In this document: one piece after another, positions 21,967 through 34,906 of the stretch
How the letters are laid out: every line of letters starts with the position of its first letter
Position numbering within the stretch: the stretch's first letter is position 1
Notes under the pieces: model-generated
The model's database searches: none
The model's input: only the letters and a program-made list of their open reading frames with translations
Told to the model about the DNA's origin: nothing
Origin: Synchiropus splendidus
Taxonomy: Eukaryota; Chordata; Actinopteri; Syngnathiformes; Callionymidae
DNA length: 64,000 bases
Assembly (NCBI RefSeq): GCF_027744825.2
Contig: NC_071351.1
Span: forward strand, 12,349,501 to 12,413,500
Direction of reading: 5' to 3'
Made by a program: the position numbers and the translations under genes

Positions 21967-23868
21967 GTCCGTACTTCCGAAGGGTTTCCCCGTACGACTG
22001 GACTGACCACAACCTCCTCTGAAGCGACCAGGCTCCGGGCTAGTCGATGTAAACTCGCTCAGTCATCAAAACTAGTGTTGTGTCGCGAACTTAAAGCTCA
22101 AACCACGAAGTTCCGAACTTCCTCCTGCTGCACACTATTCCAAAAATTCAAAATGCTGCATGGACCTTTCCGTTGCAATAAACTACCTTCACCAAAACCG
22201 AAGTGATAAATGTGTGTGAGACTTAAACGGCGCGCGTTTCTTCACTTTATCGAGTGTTTGTTTACAGCTAATGCTACCGTTAGCCTGCGGAGCTAAGCAG
22301 TTAGCTTACCTACAAGTAAAAACGCCTCCTCTGGCACAAACCTTGCACGATTGCCGTTAGATAAGCACAAAGCAGATGCACGGCGAATATAAGGAGGCAA
22401 GAACACTCATATACTTTGTCTGCTCCCCCACTATAGAGGAAGATTTTGCTAAAAAAAATGGCAGCTGCACTTTCACCTCGGCGTGAGCGGCGCACAGTAA
22501 TGACGTAGGAGTCGAAAAAGCCGCGTTCAATATTAGTTAAATTGTATAATCTTTTCATGCACAATATCACATTGATTTGCGTAAAAATCAAATATGTATT
22601 AAATAATCGAAATTGTGCTATATATCTAATATTAAAACTCTGTGGCAATAAAAACATACAATTCGTCCCTGAAAAAATTACAATGAAGGGTTTTTTTGGG
22701 GGCACATTTTCTGTTCTTGAACTGCATTTGTTGCACATTGTTTTTCTAAGATTTTTTTGTGTCACTTTTTTTTTTGCACGTATTATTTCTTTTTAATTTA
22801 TTGTGATATGTTGTGTACAGAGCATGTTACAAACACAATTTCCTTTGGGGTGAATAAAGTTTTTCTGATTCTGATTCTGATAATGCAACAATGTGAAACA
22901 ATTTGAGCTTTGAATGACAATCAAAGTGACGTCACCTCGACACCTGAGGGCCATTGAGGACAGAAGACAACATAAATTTTGCCCAAACAGGAAAAAAAAT
23001 GACATCATGCAAATATGACACCAAAATCATCCTGTAGCTTTACATACACATTTGCCTTTGTGGCTGACAAATGCACAGTATTCCTGTCAAAACAAAGAGT
23101 AAGGGGCCTGGACACGGCTGAGAGGCAAATACTCTCTTGGCGATCCAGGAGGTTTTCAAATTAACAATCCTCAAGTGCCACCACAAATGCAAATCTCCTC
23201 ACCAAGCTATCAGCTTGGTTGCAGTGACAGTCATAACAAAATCTGTGCCAAGAACTACAGTTTGACTAAAAGTTCAATTAAGGTAATTTGCTATTGTGTT
23301 TCTCGAGGCAAACTAATACAAACAACTCTCACCACTTGTCATGATTTAAGCCAATCTCAACTGGCCGTTTGAAAGGAATAAACAAGTGTGAGAGACAAGC
23401 ACGACGGTCCAGTAATATGGCTTCAAAATTTGATATGTTCTGATACATTGCTCATTTCAGATAATCCATATGTCAGGATTCTCAAGATTGAGAACCAGAT
23501 CAGTTGGTAAAAAGACTGAGCTGACCTTGTCTTCTCATTGAGTCATGAGAGTTCCGGACTAAGTCTGTTTTTATTCATTGGAAAATATCATAATGTTGAT
23601 AATAACTACCAAAACATGTGGTGAAAATGGTATTCACTGAATCCACAGGTTGTGACAACTTGTCAGCACCTGCTTCTCCTGATTGATGGAAAAACACCGG
23701 TCTCACCGGATTTCATGGGCCGCCAGTCAAATGAACGAAGCCAGAAAATCTTCACGACGAAGAACTGCAACAGTGACATAAACAAATCAGGAATGCAAAT
23801 CACCTGTTCCTCCTTCCATAAATCCCCCTCAACAAGTAGCCCTCCGTCCTTCTACTGCAGCTCAGTAA
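21967..23868. other. Upstream region of rprd1b and of the taste receptor
   Basis: About 21967-22300 is the GC-richer promoter and 5' UTR side of rprd1b. No gene is supported in the rest. A LINE/SINE-type 3' tail lies at about 22690-22880. Confidence 0.6.
22690..22880 (+). mobile_element. 3' tail of a LINE/SINE-type retroposon
   Basis: The sequence ends with AATTTCCTTTGGGGTGAATAAAG followed by a short repeat of CTGATT units (22865-22880). This is the typical form of the 3' tail of L2-like LINEs and their SINEs in teleosts. No reverse transcriptase reading frame is present, so it is a 5'-truncated or SINE copy. The limits are approximate. Confidence 0.5.
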
Positions 23869-24833
23869 ATGGATGCTCCGGCGCTTCTTCTCTTTTCAGC
23901 GGTTCTGACCGCTGTTTCTGGGGACCATGCCCAAGTATCTCATGGACAAGATCAACTCTGGCTGCAAGGAGATTTCACAATTGCGGGACTTTTTTCACTC
24001 CACTACACAGACGGACCCAGCGATGGTCTTCCAGCATTGGGTCCCTGCAGTGAGTGAGTTCACAGCCATTCATTGTCTTTTTTTTTTTTTTTTTTTTACT
24101 ATAACTTTTATTTTTAACCAAAACAAACCAGAAAAACCAAAAAATCAAAACCAATTCCATACAGGGAACGATGCAAACAAGAGCCCTTATTATGTTTTTT
24201 CACCTTGTAATAATAATATATGTGATATAAGCTGTTATTTCTCTTCATTTCCTCAACTACTATTCACCAAGGGGCTTCAATTGAGCAGAATCTGTGTTGT
24301 TTTGTTTTGTTTTTTAACTCAAATTCTACACGTCTAAGCAAACAATTTGTTCAATCCTGGAATTCAGCTCAATAAATCAAGTAAAATATCAATTAAAGAG
24401 TCATGGAACTGTGCTCTATCAGTATTTTTGAATGCCATTATTTTTATCCATGTGTTTTTTTAGTGGCAGAGAAAACAAACATGGCTTCCACCTGCTGCAG
24501 TCTATGAGGTTTGCAGTCGAAGAAATCAACAACAGCAGTGGACCGCAGTCTCTCTTGCCAGGAGTCAAACTGGGCTACCAACTGTATGACACCTGCACGA
24601 TGCCGGCGAGTGTCCTGGCAACACTGGAAATACTGGAGGAGCATATCCAAGACGATGACTTCATCCAAAACCAGACAGCGGTGGCTGTGATTGGGCCGGA
24701 CAGCAGCAGCAAGTCGTTCACACCAGCGTCTTTACTCGGGGCGTATCTCATCCCACAAGTAAGAGTCGAACTATTCAATATTATTGAAGTTAAAATTTAG
24801 GTTTGTATCACCGAAAAACAGAAAGAAAAAAAA

Positions 24834-24881
<48 letters not shown>

Positions 24882-27520
24882 TCCTAGGACGATAACAACA
24901 ACAACAACAACAACAACAAACATGGAGGAATCCCAAACAAAAGCAATGTGTTTGTTTTTGTTCAGGGATGTTTTTCGCTGCACAATGGTTTCCAGGGTTT
25001 TTTTCTTGTAAAATTTAGAAGTTTTTATTAAGATTAATAAATCACAAATTCCCTCATTAACTAGATTATTTTTTTTAAATCGAATCCCACACCTGATATA
25101 TATCTATCTATATGAACTTTGATGTCCACAAGTGAAACAAACCTCATTCTCTCCACTTTCCTCAGATATCCTACCAAGCTTCCAATGAAATGCTGAGCAA
25201 CAAGTTCCTCTATCCTGGCTTTTTCCGCACCATCCCCAGTGACAAGAACCAGGTGAAAGCTATGATTCAGCTCCTGGTCCGGTTCAACTGGACCTGGATT
25301 GCCCTGCTGGGCAGCGACAATTCTTATGGTCTGGCGGGTATGCAGAGTTTATATGAGCAGGCAGAGGAGTATGGCATCTGCGTGGCCTTTCGGGGAATCA
25401 TCCCATCATACAAGCCTGAGGCCGCGCCAGTCATGAAGAACCTGGTGGAGGGCATCCTGAGAGCCAAAGTCAACACCATCGTGCTCTTCTCCAGCAAATC
25501 CAAACTCAGCGGCTTCATCCCGTTTGTGGTGGAGCGTAACGTGACAGGCAAAGTGTGGATCGGGACAGAGGACTGGTCTGTGTCTACTATGATCTCAGGG
25601 ATTCCTGGGGTCCAGACTATAGGCACTGTGCTTGGCGTGTCCATTAAATACGCGTCCTTGGACGGGTTCTACCAGTACGAGCAGAAACTAGCGAAAGCCT
25701 CAGTGGAATACAGCAGCAAGGATCCTCAAGAGAACTGTTGTCTTCAGAGCGTAGACCTGTGGAGCCTCAGCAGGAAGAACTTCTCACTGGAGGAGTATGA
25801 CGTCACCTCTGCATCCAACGTGTACAAAGCTGTGTATGCCGTAGCACATGCCTTGCACAAGACACTGGACTGTGACTCTGGACAGTGTCAGATGAGGCGA
25901 GTGCGTCCATGGCAGGTGAGTCTTCTCTCATCTTCGACCGAACCACAGCCGCGTCGTCTCTAACCTCGCCCTCTCTCAGCTTCTGTCCTCACTGAAGCAG
26001 GTCCGCTTCTCTCTGGACAACACCTCGGTGTACTTTGACTCGAATGGCGACCCTCCCACAGGATATGACATCATCACGTGGATATGGAGCGGCAAGGACT
26101 GGACTTATAGATCAGTCGGATCCTTCAGTCCAGATCCCATCAGACTCACAATCGATGAAGATCGAATTGAGTGGCACACGGCCTCCTCAAAAACAGTAAG
26201 TCACACTGGATAATGTCTGACTCCAATGTGCTACCGTGATAGAAATAAAGTTATTGTAAGATGCTATAATGCAGCACAACAGGAGCCATTGAACATCATT
26301 TTAACCTCATGAGTTAGTTGAACTGAAACATGTATAGTTATTTATCTGTATTTTAAGCAGTTATTTTAAGTCAATAGAACCAAGTGTTACCTTCTGCACT
26401 CAGGTACCAGAGTCGCTCTGCTCTCCTCCATGTCCAAAAGGCCACAGGAAGTTGTTGCTCGGTCAGCATGCCTGCTGCTTCGACTGCCAGCCCTGTGCAG
26501 CTGCCACCTTCCTGAACACCAGTGGTGAGCAGAAAAGTCAACACATAAAATAATAACCAACAAATTGTCATTTCCTCACACGTGCCAACCACAGATCCCA
26601 CCACATGTCAGAGGTGTCCACGCCAGCAGTGGTCTCCTGAGAGCAGTGAGGAGTGTCTGGACAGAACTGTCCTCCTCCTGGCCTGGGATGCTCCTCTCTC
26701 CATCGCTCTGCTCTTCTTCCTGACCTGCTGTGTTCTCTTGACCACCAGCTCCACTATAATCCTCTTCCTCAACCTCAACACCCCCGTGGCAAAGTCAGCC
26801 GGCGGCCGAACTTGTCTCCTGATGCTGGCGGCCCTAACCACCGCCGCCATGAGCTCTCTGACCCACTTCGGGCAGCCCTCCCCGCTGGCTTGCATCCTGA
26901 AGCAGCCTCTCTTCATCTTCAGCTTCACGGTGTGTCTGGCCTGCATCACTGTCCGCGCTCTTCAGGTCCTCTGCATTTTTAAATTTGCCACCAAGCTTCC
27001 ACCAGCTTATGATAAGTGGACGAAGAACCATGGCCCAGAGTTGACCATTCTCATTGTGTCTGTCATCATCTTGGTCATATCTGTGCTTCGTGTTGCCATC
27101 GATCCTCCAGAACCATCCCAGGATCTTCACTTCTACCATGACAGTATCGTCCTGGAGTGCAGCAACACACTCTCCCCTGGTTCAGGCCTGGAGCTTGGTT
27201 ATGTGTCACTGCTCAGTGTGCTTTGTTTCACCTTCAGCTACATGGGCAAGGACCTTCCTGCCAACTACAACGAAGCCAAGTGTGTGACCTTCAGTCTGAT
27301 GGTCTACATGATTTCCTGGATCAGCTTTTTCACCCTCTACTTCATCAGCAGAGGAACATTCACCATGGCAGCTTACGTGTTTGCCATTCTCTTCAGTGTC
27401 TTGGCTGTGCTCGGTGGCTACTTCTTACCAAAAATGTATATAATTGTCCTGAGACCTGACCTGAACACCACAGCCCACTTTCAGAACTGCATTCAAATGT
27501 ACACTATGACTAAGCAATGA
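23869..27520 (+). CDS. tas1r1: Taste receptor type 1 (T1R1-like), class C GPCR
   Basis: Amino-acid/umami taste receptor subunit, expected to pair with T1R3 at the taste-cell plasma membrane. Exons: 23869-24053, 24464-24758, 25166-25915, 25980-26195, 26404-26524, 26595-27520; total 2493 bases, 830 residues, with the standard six-exon T1R layout. It has a signal peptide (starts MDAPALLLFSAVLTAVSGD). A Venus-flytrap domain follows, with hallmarks FAVEEINNSSGPQSLLPGVK and AVIGPDSSSKSFTPASLLGA. A cysteine-rich linker (SLCSPPCPKG, HACCFDCQPC) leads into seven transmembrane helices in the last exon, with the family motif GKDLPANYNEAKCVTFSL. The C-terminal GGYFLPK, RPDLN and KFATK with NHG resemble T1R1 more than T1R2 or T1R3. 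Exon 1 must use the second GT (after TGCAGTGA) to keep frame. No break is seen. T1R family is certain; T1R1 is likely. Confidence 0.9.
24836..24919. repeat. (AT)n and (ACA)n microsatellites in a tas1r1 intron
   Basis: An uninterrupted AT dinucleotide run covers 24836-24879, followed by an ACA trinucleotide run at 24894-24919. Both lie in the second intron of the taste receptor gene. Confidence 0.95.
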
Positions 27521-30073
27521 ACAGAGAAAACATTTGGAAGTAGGTTCAGTGTTGCATTGCTTATAAATGGAGGAAAAAGTAAATTATTGACTCAAAAATT
27601 CAAAAAGTTCAGTTCAAATGCGTGACAACGTGAGAAGCAGATTACTTTTTTTCATTGAATTCATGTGCTTAAGTTTATTAGACAATAAACAGAAGCGCGT
27701 GTGTTTTTTATTTGATCCCTGGAAACCTTCTGTACCTCACGAGTAACGCACAGTTCATGAGAGCAAACACGTTTATAATACAGACTATTCTATTCTATTG
27801 AAAAAGAGACAAAAAGTAGCAGAACCTCAGGCGCAACACAAACTTACCACCAACAAATAAACCCGCGTCCCTTCCAGAAGCGAAAATCACCACGCCAGTT
27901 GCACCACAAGAGGTCAGCGTTGTCATAACCTTGACTTGTTCTGAAGCAAACGAACGAAAAATAAAAGCGCATCTGACGTGAGTAATCCAGACGCTCCAAA
28001 CCCCAAAGTCATTTTACAAATTGACTATTTAAATTTTACATCATACATGTGATCAAATATGTATCACTGATATGTATTATAAATATTTTGATTATCTCCC
28101 AGATCTGTTAAGGCAAAAATAATAAAATTAAATTAAAAAAAACTAACCTTTCATGGACCTTTTATTGGAGATATGAAGATGATGACTTCTACACAAGAGA
28201 AAAAAGAAAATAAAATACAAGTAACTTAAAGATGAAACATAAAATACACTACTGAGCTTCCTAACATCTCACCTCTAGCTGTGTGTAACTGTATATTAAA
28301 TTGAGATTTACTCTCATATAATAGCTCCTTTAAACACCCGCACACATGCACACACACGCACCGACTGCCTTCCTATTAGCCGCACTAAGGGGAGAGGAGA
28401 TGAAAAGGGCTTTTGTGGGTGGGAGGTCAGTCTCTATTGACCGGCGGTGTGTGAGTAGAGGTCCACCCTGGCTTTCCCACAGTCTGTCTGTCCACTTGAA
28501 GCTTAGCATGCTCAGTCAACAATCGAAGTGTGCCATGGCTGAGCAAGCAGGACTTGCTTTCTCGAGAAGGAAAAGACCTGCAGGAAAGAGGAGAATTAAA
28601 CTGTTAGTTTGTTTCATTTAGGGGAATAGGAAGTGAGTTTGAATGGCCAGGAAGCAAAACATCAAAAAGGCGGTGAGAGAGAATACAACAGTCTGTTGTG
28701 AAAATGCAGATAAGTTTATTCATATGAGTTATAATGGCTTGTTTTCACTGCAGTAATCCGGAATCTACAGAATTGTGACACATCTGGAAAACCTCCAGTG
28801 ACCTGGCAGCACCTGTAACAAGGAGCTAATCTCTGAATCCTGGTCTGTGGGGAGCGCTTCTTATTGCACCCTTTTATTGGACTCATTTGCTCTCATGTTA
28901 TCTCTCGACCAGCAGATGAGCTGCTGCAGTGGGAGATAAGCAGAGTCCCGATAAGATCATGACAGCTTGTCTTTCCCGGCCAGATATATTGTTCTGGAGT
29001 GTCTTTATCTCGCGCGCTCAGCCGAGACCCGCTCCTCCTCCCTGTGATTCATGTGTTCAGGCCATACAGTATCAGGAGGAAATAACAAACACTTTCACAT
29101 TTAAATTATCAGAGCACATTAAACCATCTTGGAAATCCAACCCCCCCAAAAAGCCAAGATGTTAGCTGTCACTTCAGTATCTCTGAAGAAAGAAATGCTT
29201 GAAGGTTTAAGGAAATGCATGTAAATACCAGTGACCTATTGGAAATACAGTCATGATGAAAACACCCAAATAACACACATTATTGAAGATCGAATCATCC
29301 TATTTATGTATTCGCATCCCTCCACCACAACACTGAGATGGATTAACCTTGTCAATGATGTTTATGTGAGCATGGCGAGGCCATTGCACCTCAAATTCCA
29401 CACCACCGACAGAATGTAAATTCATTTAAACACTAAAAGTCAACTGGAAACACTGTAAAGTCAATTTCTAAATGTCGAAACCTTGTCTGTGAAGGAGCAA
29501 GAGTTTCAGTTTTCTGTTGTCAGATAAATGTTGCTTAAAAATATAACTGTCTTGTGTTTCGATTTGTTGAAAATGAAATATAATGCATCCAGTCAGAAAC
29601 ATGATTAAATGATTGTATGTTTTTTATTTTAAATTGTCATACAAGTGATTTAAGAGCCAACATAGGATAGAAAAATGTAAAAATATAAACCTCCGCAGGG
29701 TCACACGCACATCCTCTCACACATCCTCAGCATCCACAACATTTTTGCCAAAGCTACAGGTGAGAAATATTCTCAACAGGGGCTGTCAGTATAACACAGA
29801 ATCATGTCACAGGGTTACGACAAGCAAACTCCACTGGAGTCAACAATTTGACAGAAGCATCATCTCTTGGATCACTTCAAACACAGAGAAACAATGTCAT
29901 GTCATTCAAGTCAGAGCAGTCTACCATCACGTGGTAGGCTTTGCTTTTACAATGTGTCCATCAATATGATGAGATGATAAGGAATCCCACCATGTTGAGC
30001 GGGCTGGAAATTCATATTTCCTACATCGTGAGGGAGCGTCCAGTCCCCTCAGGTCAAAGCGCTGTCCTTCCTT
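27521..30073. other. Intergenic region between tas1r1 and the first her gene
   Basis: No gene is supported. An AATAAA at about 27684-27689 could polyadenylate the taste receptor transcript. The rest is AT-rich unique sequence without a long open frame or a recognisable repeat. Confidence 0.6.
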
Positions 30074-30594
30074 CTACCAAGGTCTCCACACTGGACTTCT
30101 GCTACTGCTGCTGTCCTGAAGTGTGGTGGGTCTGATGCTGGGGGACGGCACTCTGTGGCTCTGGAGCTGCTGCTGGAGACCCTGCAGTGGAGCCACGTGG
30201 ACTTCTGTGTTGGAGAAGAAGTGCATGGAGTCCTTCCAGCAGTGGGAGAAGCCTCGGTGATAGTCGCTGGATGGACTGAGGCCCGGCTGGAGCTGCTGCC
30301 TCAGGAAGCTGACAGTCATCTCCAGGATGTCGGCTTTCTCCAGCTTGGAGTTGGGCTCTTGTTTGTGGAACTCCTTCTCCAGGATGACTTTGAGCTGCTC
30401 AATGCAGCTGTTGATGCGGTCTCTGCGCATCTTCTCCACAATGGGTTTCCTCAACTGAAAAATAGAAGATGTTTAGCGTCCAATTCAGTATTTTGCAGCG
30501 TAACCTGAGAAGCTATGAAGAATGAGAAGCCACTTACTTTGATGTTATCTCTCTCAGAAATCCTTGTGTGGTAGTTGGTGGAGCAGGGAGCCAT
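30074..30594 (-). CDS. Hes5-type Her bHLH-Orange repressor (copy 1)
   Basis: Nuclear transcriptional repressor of the Hes5/her4/her12/her15 group, normally driven by Notch signalling in neural progenitors and presomitic mesoderm. Two coding exons: 30538-30594 (19 codons) and 30074-30454; total 438 bases, 145 residues. The bHLH begins right after the splice site with the Hes-type proline basic region (LRKPIVEKMRRDRINSCIEQ), followed by helix 2 ([20 protein letters not shown]). An Orange domain follows (about residues 80-115, FSHCWKDSMHFFSNTE), and the protein ends with the Groucho/TLE-recruiting WRPW directly before the stop. It is in tandem with a second her gene 3.6 kb upstream in the same orientation, with the same exon 1 length. 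Its promoter has a TATA box and paired CSL-like sites. Which fish her gene this is (her12 and her15 are candidates) I cannot decide. Confidence 0.93.
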
Positions 30595-30657
30595 GTCTGA
30601 GCAGTTTACCTCCAAGCAGCAGTGATCGCTCTGATGTCTCTGCTGGAGCTGCCCTTC

Positions 30658-30720
30658 CTTTTATAGGCCTGCATTAGCATAAGAAAGGCATGTGGCTCAG
30701 GACGGGCTGGGGTTCCCACA
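30658..30720 (-). promoter_or_regulatory. Promoter of her copy 1: TATA box and paired CSL-like sites
   Basis: On the minus strand, TGTGGGAA (30713-30720) is a full Su(H)/RBPJ consensus. Sixteen bases later comes GCCACATG (30689-30696), a degenerate inverted half-site at the same spacing as the Hes1-type paired site. TATAAAAG follows at 30658-30665, about 65 bases upstream of the start codon. This arrangement is typical of direct Notch targets. Confidence 0.65.
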
Positions 30721-33700
30721 CTCCGACCGGTGGGACACGCAGCAGCACAATAGAGGACACGTCAATAACTCACAGGGCAAGTATCTGTGTCGGCATGTTT
30801 CCCAGGAACCACAACAGGTATTCATTCACTCATCACCAAGATTCCCATCACACCGACTAGTTCACATTTCTATTTTGTCAAAGAAGACTGATATAAAAAG
30901 TCAAGGAAGTGATGTAGCCAGAGCAACACGTCGTGAAGGTGGGAGAGACGCAATTAAAGGCCAAATGCTACAATGCAATAAAAAAAACAATAAACCACAC
31001 CTTCAAAGGAAGCTGCACTGTGGGAAAATGTAAACCCGCCACAATGTTCCTTAGTTGACCACAGTAGTAAATTATATGGGTTTAAAATAACACATGAACC
31101 ACTAAATACTTTTTTTTTTTTTTACATAAAAACAGACATCATTATAGAGTTATCACGATACGAAGCATTCAGTGACAATAAGAATTAATTATTGAGCTTC
31201 ACTACTATTTTAGACTTTTTTTTTAAGATGAATAGTTCGATCATAATAAAATATAAATCGGCGTCACTTTGACAGGAGGGTGTGAGACTGCAGATCCTGC
31301 ATCAGGTGTGAAAACGGCGAGAGGCGCATGCTCCCTGCGGCGCGCGCCATCTGACCACGTGCCTCGCAGACGCATGTGCACACGTGACTTCTCCGGAAGT
31401 GTGTTGCTTTTCTAACGGAGCAATCGATCACAGTCTGTTAAACACGAATGTTGATGCGAAATCAAGAAAGCTGCTCAACAGCCTGTCGTTTAACATTGCT
31501 TGTTCGATAGTACGATCTCGTTTAAAAGGAGGGGTTTATGTGAAGTGTATATTTGAGGTCTGTTGGTGGCTGGAAGGGAAATTGCGAATTGTGAATTGCT
31601 GATGCAAAAAATGTAAAAAGTGGAAAAAAAGGAGGGGTTTAAAGCTAAATAGGAAAAAAAAAATCGGAAAACAATTTCACCAAAGTAAAGATTTAAAACT
31701 GCAGTTCATTTGACTTACATTGCATCTGAACTGTGATGATGATGATTATTAGCTCTGACTTTAAGGCCTTGATATTTTTCACAAGCGTTTTCTCTGTTTT
31801 TTTTTTTTTTTCTTTCTTTTTTGTATTGCCTGTTAGTATGACTTTGTATGATTTTTCTGTGGTGTATAGACTTTTCCCTCCGGTTTAAAACTGCTGTGCA
31901 CATGCAAAATAGATTATTATAAATCATAAGTTCACTTTCTTACGAAATAAATCAACTTATAAAATAAAAGTGTAGAAATAAATTATATACATTTGTGGAA
32001 CAACATAGTTCATTCATTACAATGATTGAATTTTCAAGAAGGAAACTGCAGACTACAACATTTGCAAAAGGTATGAGAATTTCACACTCTGTGGTAACTT
32101 GTATTTCTGAGTAATTTTCGCCTGCAGACAGGTGATCCTGACTTCTGAGCGTTCTCCCTGTAATCACACACCCCTGTCTGGACAGTGCCACTTCAGTGGA
32201 GGGTCTGCAGCATGATGAGTGGGCTGCACCGGTCGCCCCTCAGCAGCTGGTCCCAGATGTGCACACAGTCCTGGGACCTCGGTGTGAGTATTCTGACCAG
32301 CACAGTTTCCCACCATCATCCCAGCAGCGGTGTAAATGAGCTCGTGCAGCAGTGCCACTCCTCAACGCTCCTCTGGGAATGTTAATTGATCCTTTGTTGG
32401 AGGACAAACAGAAACTGTGTCCTGGTCAATCTGAGGAGGGGGGGTCTACACCACAGAAGCTTTCAGTGTTTTAAGACATTAAAGTCAATACATTTCCTCA
32501 AAGTAGTTCGACTGTAGTTGTGTTTTTAGATTCTCTTCATGATATTTTCCTGCCTTCGGAACAGGTTCAGGACCTGTTGCGATGAAATCGACGCTGCGGA
32601 TACAGAGAATTTAGTTTGTCAACATGGCGACACACGTTCTCTTGCCTGTTTTCTCGTCTGTTTTGGTTCGGTTGTTGACATGTTTGTGTGAAATTGTGCC
32701 TCTTCTGAAAGTGAGCTGGCTCCACACGCCTGCTGGGGGTCTTTGTCTACAAGTGTGTGAGAAGACGAGTTCCCCTCCCACCAGCAGACCCCCGAATTCC
32801 TGCCATAAAGTCTGGGCTGCCGCTCAGACCTGCGGCGTTGCAGGGCAGCTTCCCGTCAGCCTTCTCTCTGTGAGTGTGGTATCTAGCGTTTCCCACACTC
32901 AGGGCCCATTCAGCGGCCCCTGGACAGGAACAATAGAAGTGTGTCTTGTTACACATCACATTAGCCACGGTGTTTGATCTCTTGCTGATGGGGGAGAGGC
33001 AGAGAGGGGAGGGGTGTCCAGACCATCTGGCTTGGCCAACTCAACCCTGAGAAAGTCCCAGGCATGCCACATTCTGCACAAACTTCAGTGACACACAAAT
33101 AGTTGTGAGACTTTAGTGTCTCCTGGGACATCATTCAACCCCAGGACGGCATGCCACGATAAGGGACACGCGGGGGAGGAACGTCCCCTCATTTCTTCCA
33201 CCTGTGCAGATGAAACTAATGATCCCTGTGGGAAGTGTGAGACCACTGGAGATTAAATATGATACACAGAAAGATGTGAGCCTCTAATTCTGTGGGATCA
33301 GGGTTTGTAATCTGTTTATTTCTATAGAAGCTCGAACTAGAAGACTAAACATTCATTTTAGCCATTTAAAAACAGTAATATTGATGAAATGCAAATAAAA
33401 TATTCTTGGTTATTTTAAGAATATGCCCTCACATTTTCTAGATATGAAACCACTTGTTGAGAATCTCTTCATGTCAAGGAAAAACTCTCCTTTTCTCACA
33501 CAAAAATGTCACAATTCCATCCTGCATGCTGAGTCATCATTATGGTGACAGAGCAGATCGTGCTCACTGACTCTAGTGCTCACATTCTTCTCCCCATATT
33601 TCCATCCCTATTCGAATCACTGCTCCGAATTTGTTCTATGATGATAAGAAGATCAACAAATGGAGATTAAAGGCGGCAGATGATGTTTATCAAACCTCAT

Positions 33701-34234
33701 GTGAGGTTTTTCATTTATTTATTCTTGAAAAGGAACTTCTCATGGAAGCAAATGCAGAGGTTCTTCACAGAAAACACTGATCACCTTCGCAGAAGGTACT
33801 AGTCAGATGACAGAAACGTGGGAAATATTGACAACCACAGGGTCAATAGAAATATTCCATCATACATTTTCCAAGGTCACAAAGAGTCAAGAAACATCAC
33901 AGCGTGATGAACATTAAACATGGATCCACAGGATCCAGATGAGGTTGTGTTTATCGATGAAAACAGAAGTTACTGGAACACACAGTGTTCACACCCAACA
34001 TGGGTTCACATATAAGATTTGACGGACAGATATCATTTCAGATAGTTTGCTTTTCAAAAGCCAGAGTCAAGTCATTCACAGAGTGAAGTAGTTTTCACAT
34101 GGCTGGATGTTCAGTAGAACCTGAATCAGATCAGTCCAGAAGATAGCCGGCACATTGTGCCTCACCGGGGCTTCAGAGCTCTTCAGGAGGCTCCAACTTC
34201 ACAGACGTGGATAGAGAGGATCACTTCCTCCTTC
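30721..34234. other. Intergenic region between the her genes
   Basis: No intact gene is supported. There is a GC-rich stretch with CACGTG motifs near 31330-31390. Further CSL-type octamers are TTCCCACA at 32890-32897 and TGTGGGAA at 33227-33234. A short minus-strand open stretch near 32205-32300 (reading CVHIWDQLLRGDRCSPLIML) looks exon-like, but I cannot connect it to a gene. Confidence 0.5.
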
Positions 34235-34835
34235 CTACCAGGGTCTCCACAGGGTGCCGTTGCTAAGGTTCACACCTTTACCGGCTTGGTGCAGCGGTGA
34301 TGCCGGAGGAGAGCGGCTGCCGGCGCGTTGGTGGGTCCGGCCAGGTGTCTGCAGGCCTTGGAAGTGGCCCAGCAGCTGGCTGTGGGCCTGAGTGTGGATC
34401 TTGCAGTGCGACAGAAAGCTGACCGCCTCCTGGACACAGTGGGAGTAGCCATCGCTGGCGGCCCTGCGGTCACAGGTCTCGGCCGCCTGCTGCTGCTGCT
34501 GCTGCCTCCAGTTTCTCAGGTAGGCCACAGCCATTTCCAAGATATCGGCCTTCTCCTGCTTGGAGTCCGGCTGCTGGCGGAGGAACTCCGGCCCCAGCAG
34601 AGACTTGAGCTGCTCGATGCTTGTGTTGATGCGATCTCGCCGCAGCTTCTCCACCATTGGCTTTCTCAGCTGAGGAAGAAAAGGAAGAGAAACATTGAGC
34701 AAATCTGTCCGAGCGTAAAATTTCCAACTGAATATCCTGAAGATTCCAGTCAAGTGAGTCGATGGAGGAGATATTTACCTTGTGAGCCGGAGTCATGTGA
34801 TCCTTAAAGAAGTGTCCAACAACAGTGGGTGCCAT
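34235..34835 (-). CDS. Hes5-type Her bHLH-Orange repressor (copy 2)
   Basis: Paralog of the her gene at 30074-30594. Two coding exons: 34779-34835 (19 codons, the same length as in copy 1) and 34235-34669; total 492 bases, 163 residues. The basic region and helix 1 read [20 protein letters not shown]. The loop and helix 2 have [20 protein letters not shown], followed by a glutamine run encoded by (CTG)n on the plus strand at about 34487-34505. An Orange domain follows ([20 protein letters not shown]), then a longer Ser/Pro/Ala linker, and the protein ends with WRPW. The [14 protein letters not shown] signature is closer to her4/her2/HES5 than copy 1 is. It is presumably a Groucho-dependent repressor controlled by Notch. 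The exact fish symbol is not assigned. Confidence 0.93.
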
Positions 34836-34906
34836 GGCTGTAGGTATGAGCTGGTCTGTTCAAGAGACAGTTGGGTCTGAGCTGCCTGGCCTCTGCTGCG
34901 GCCCTC

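Noticed and set aside
22310..22765. Open frame of 151 codons upstream of rprd1b
   Set aside because: AT-rich, no similarity, no splice or promoter context, and it overlaps a retroposon tail.
26608..26949. Open frame of 113 codons antisense to the taste receptor
   Set aside because: It is a shadow of the strongly supported transmembrane exon on the plus strand.
23869..27520. Assignment of the taste receptor as tas1r2 because human TAS1R2 lies near UBR4
   Set aside because: The last exon and the cysteine-rich region resemble T1R1 more closely, and human TAS1R1 is also in 1p36 near HES genes. The question is not fully closed.
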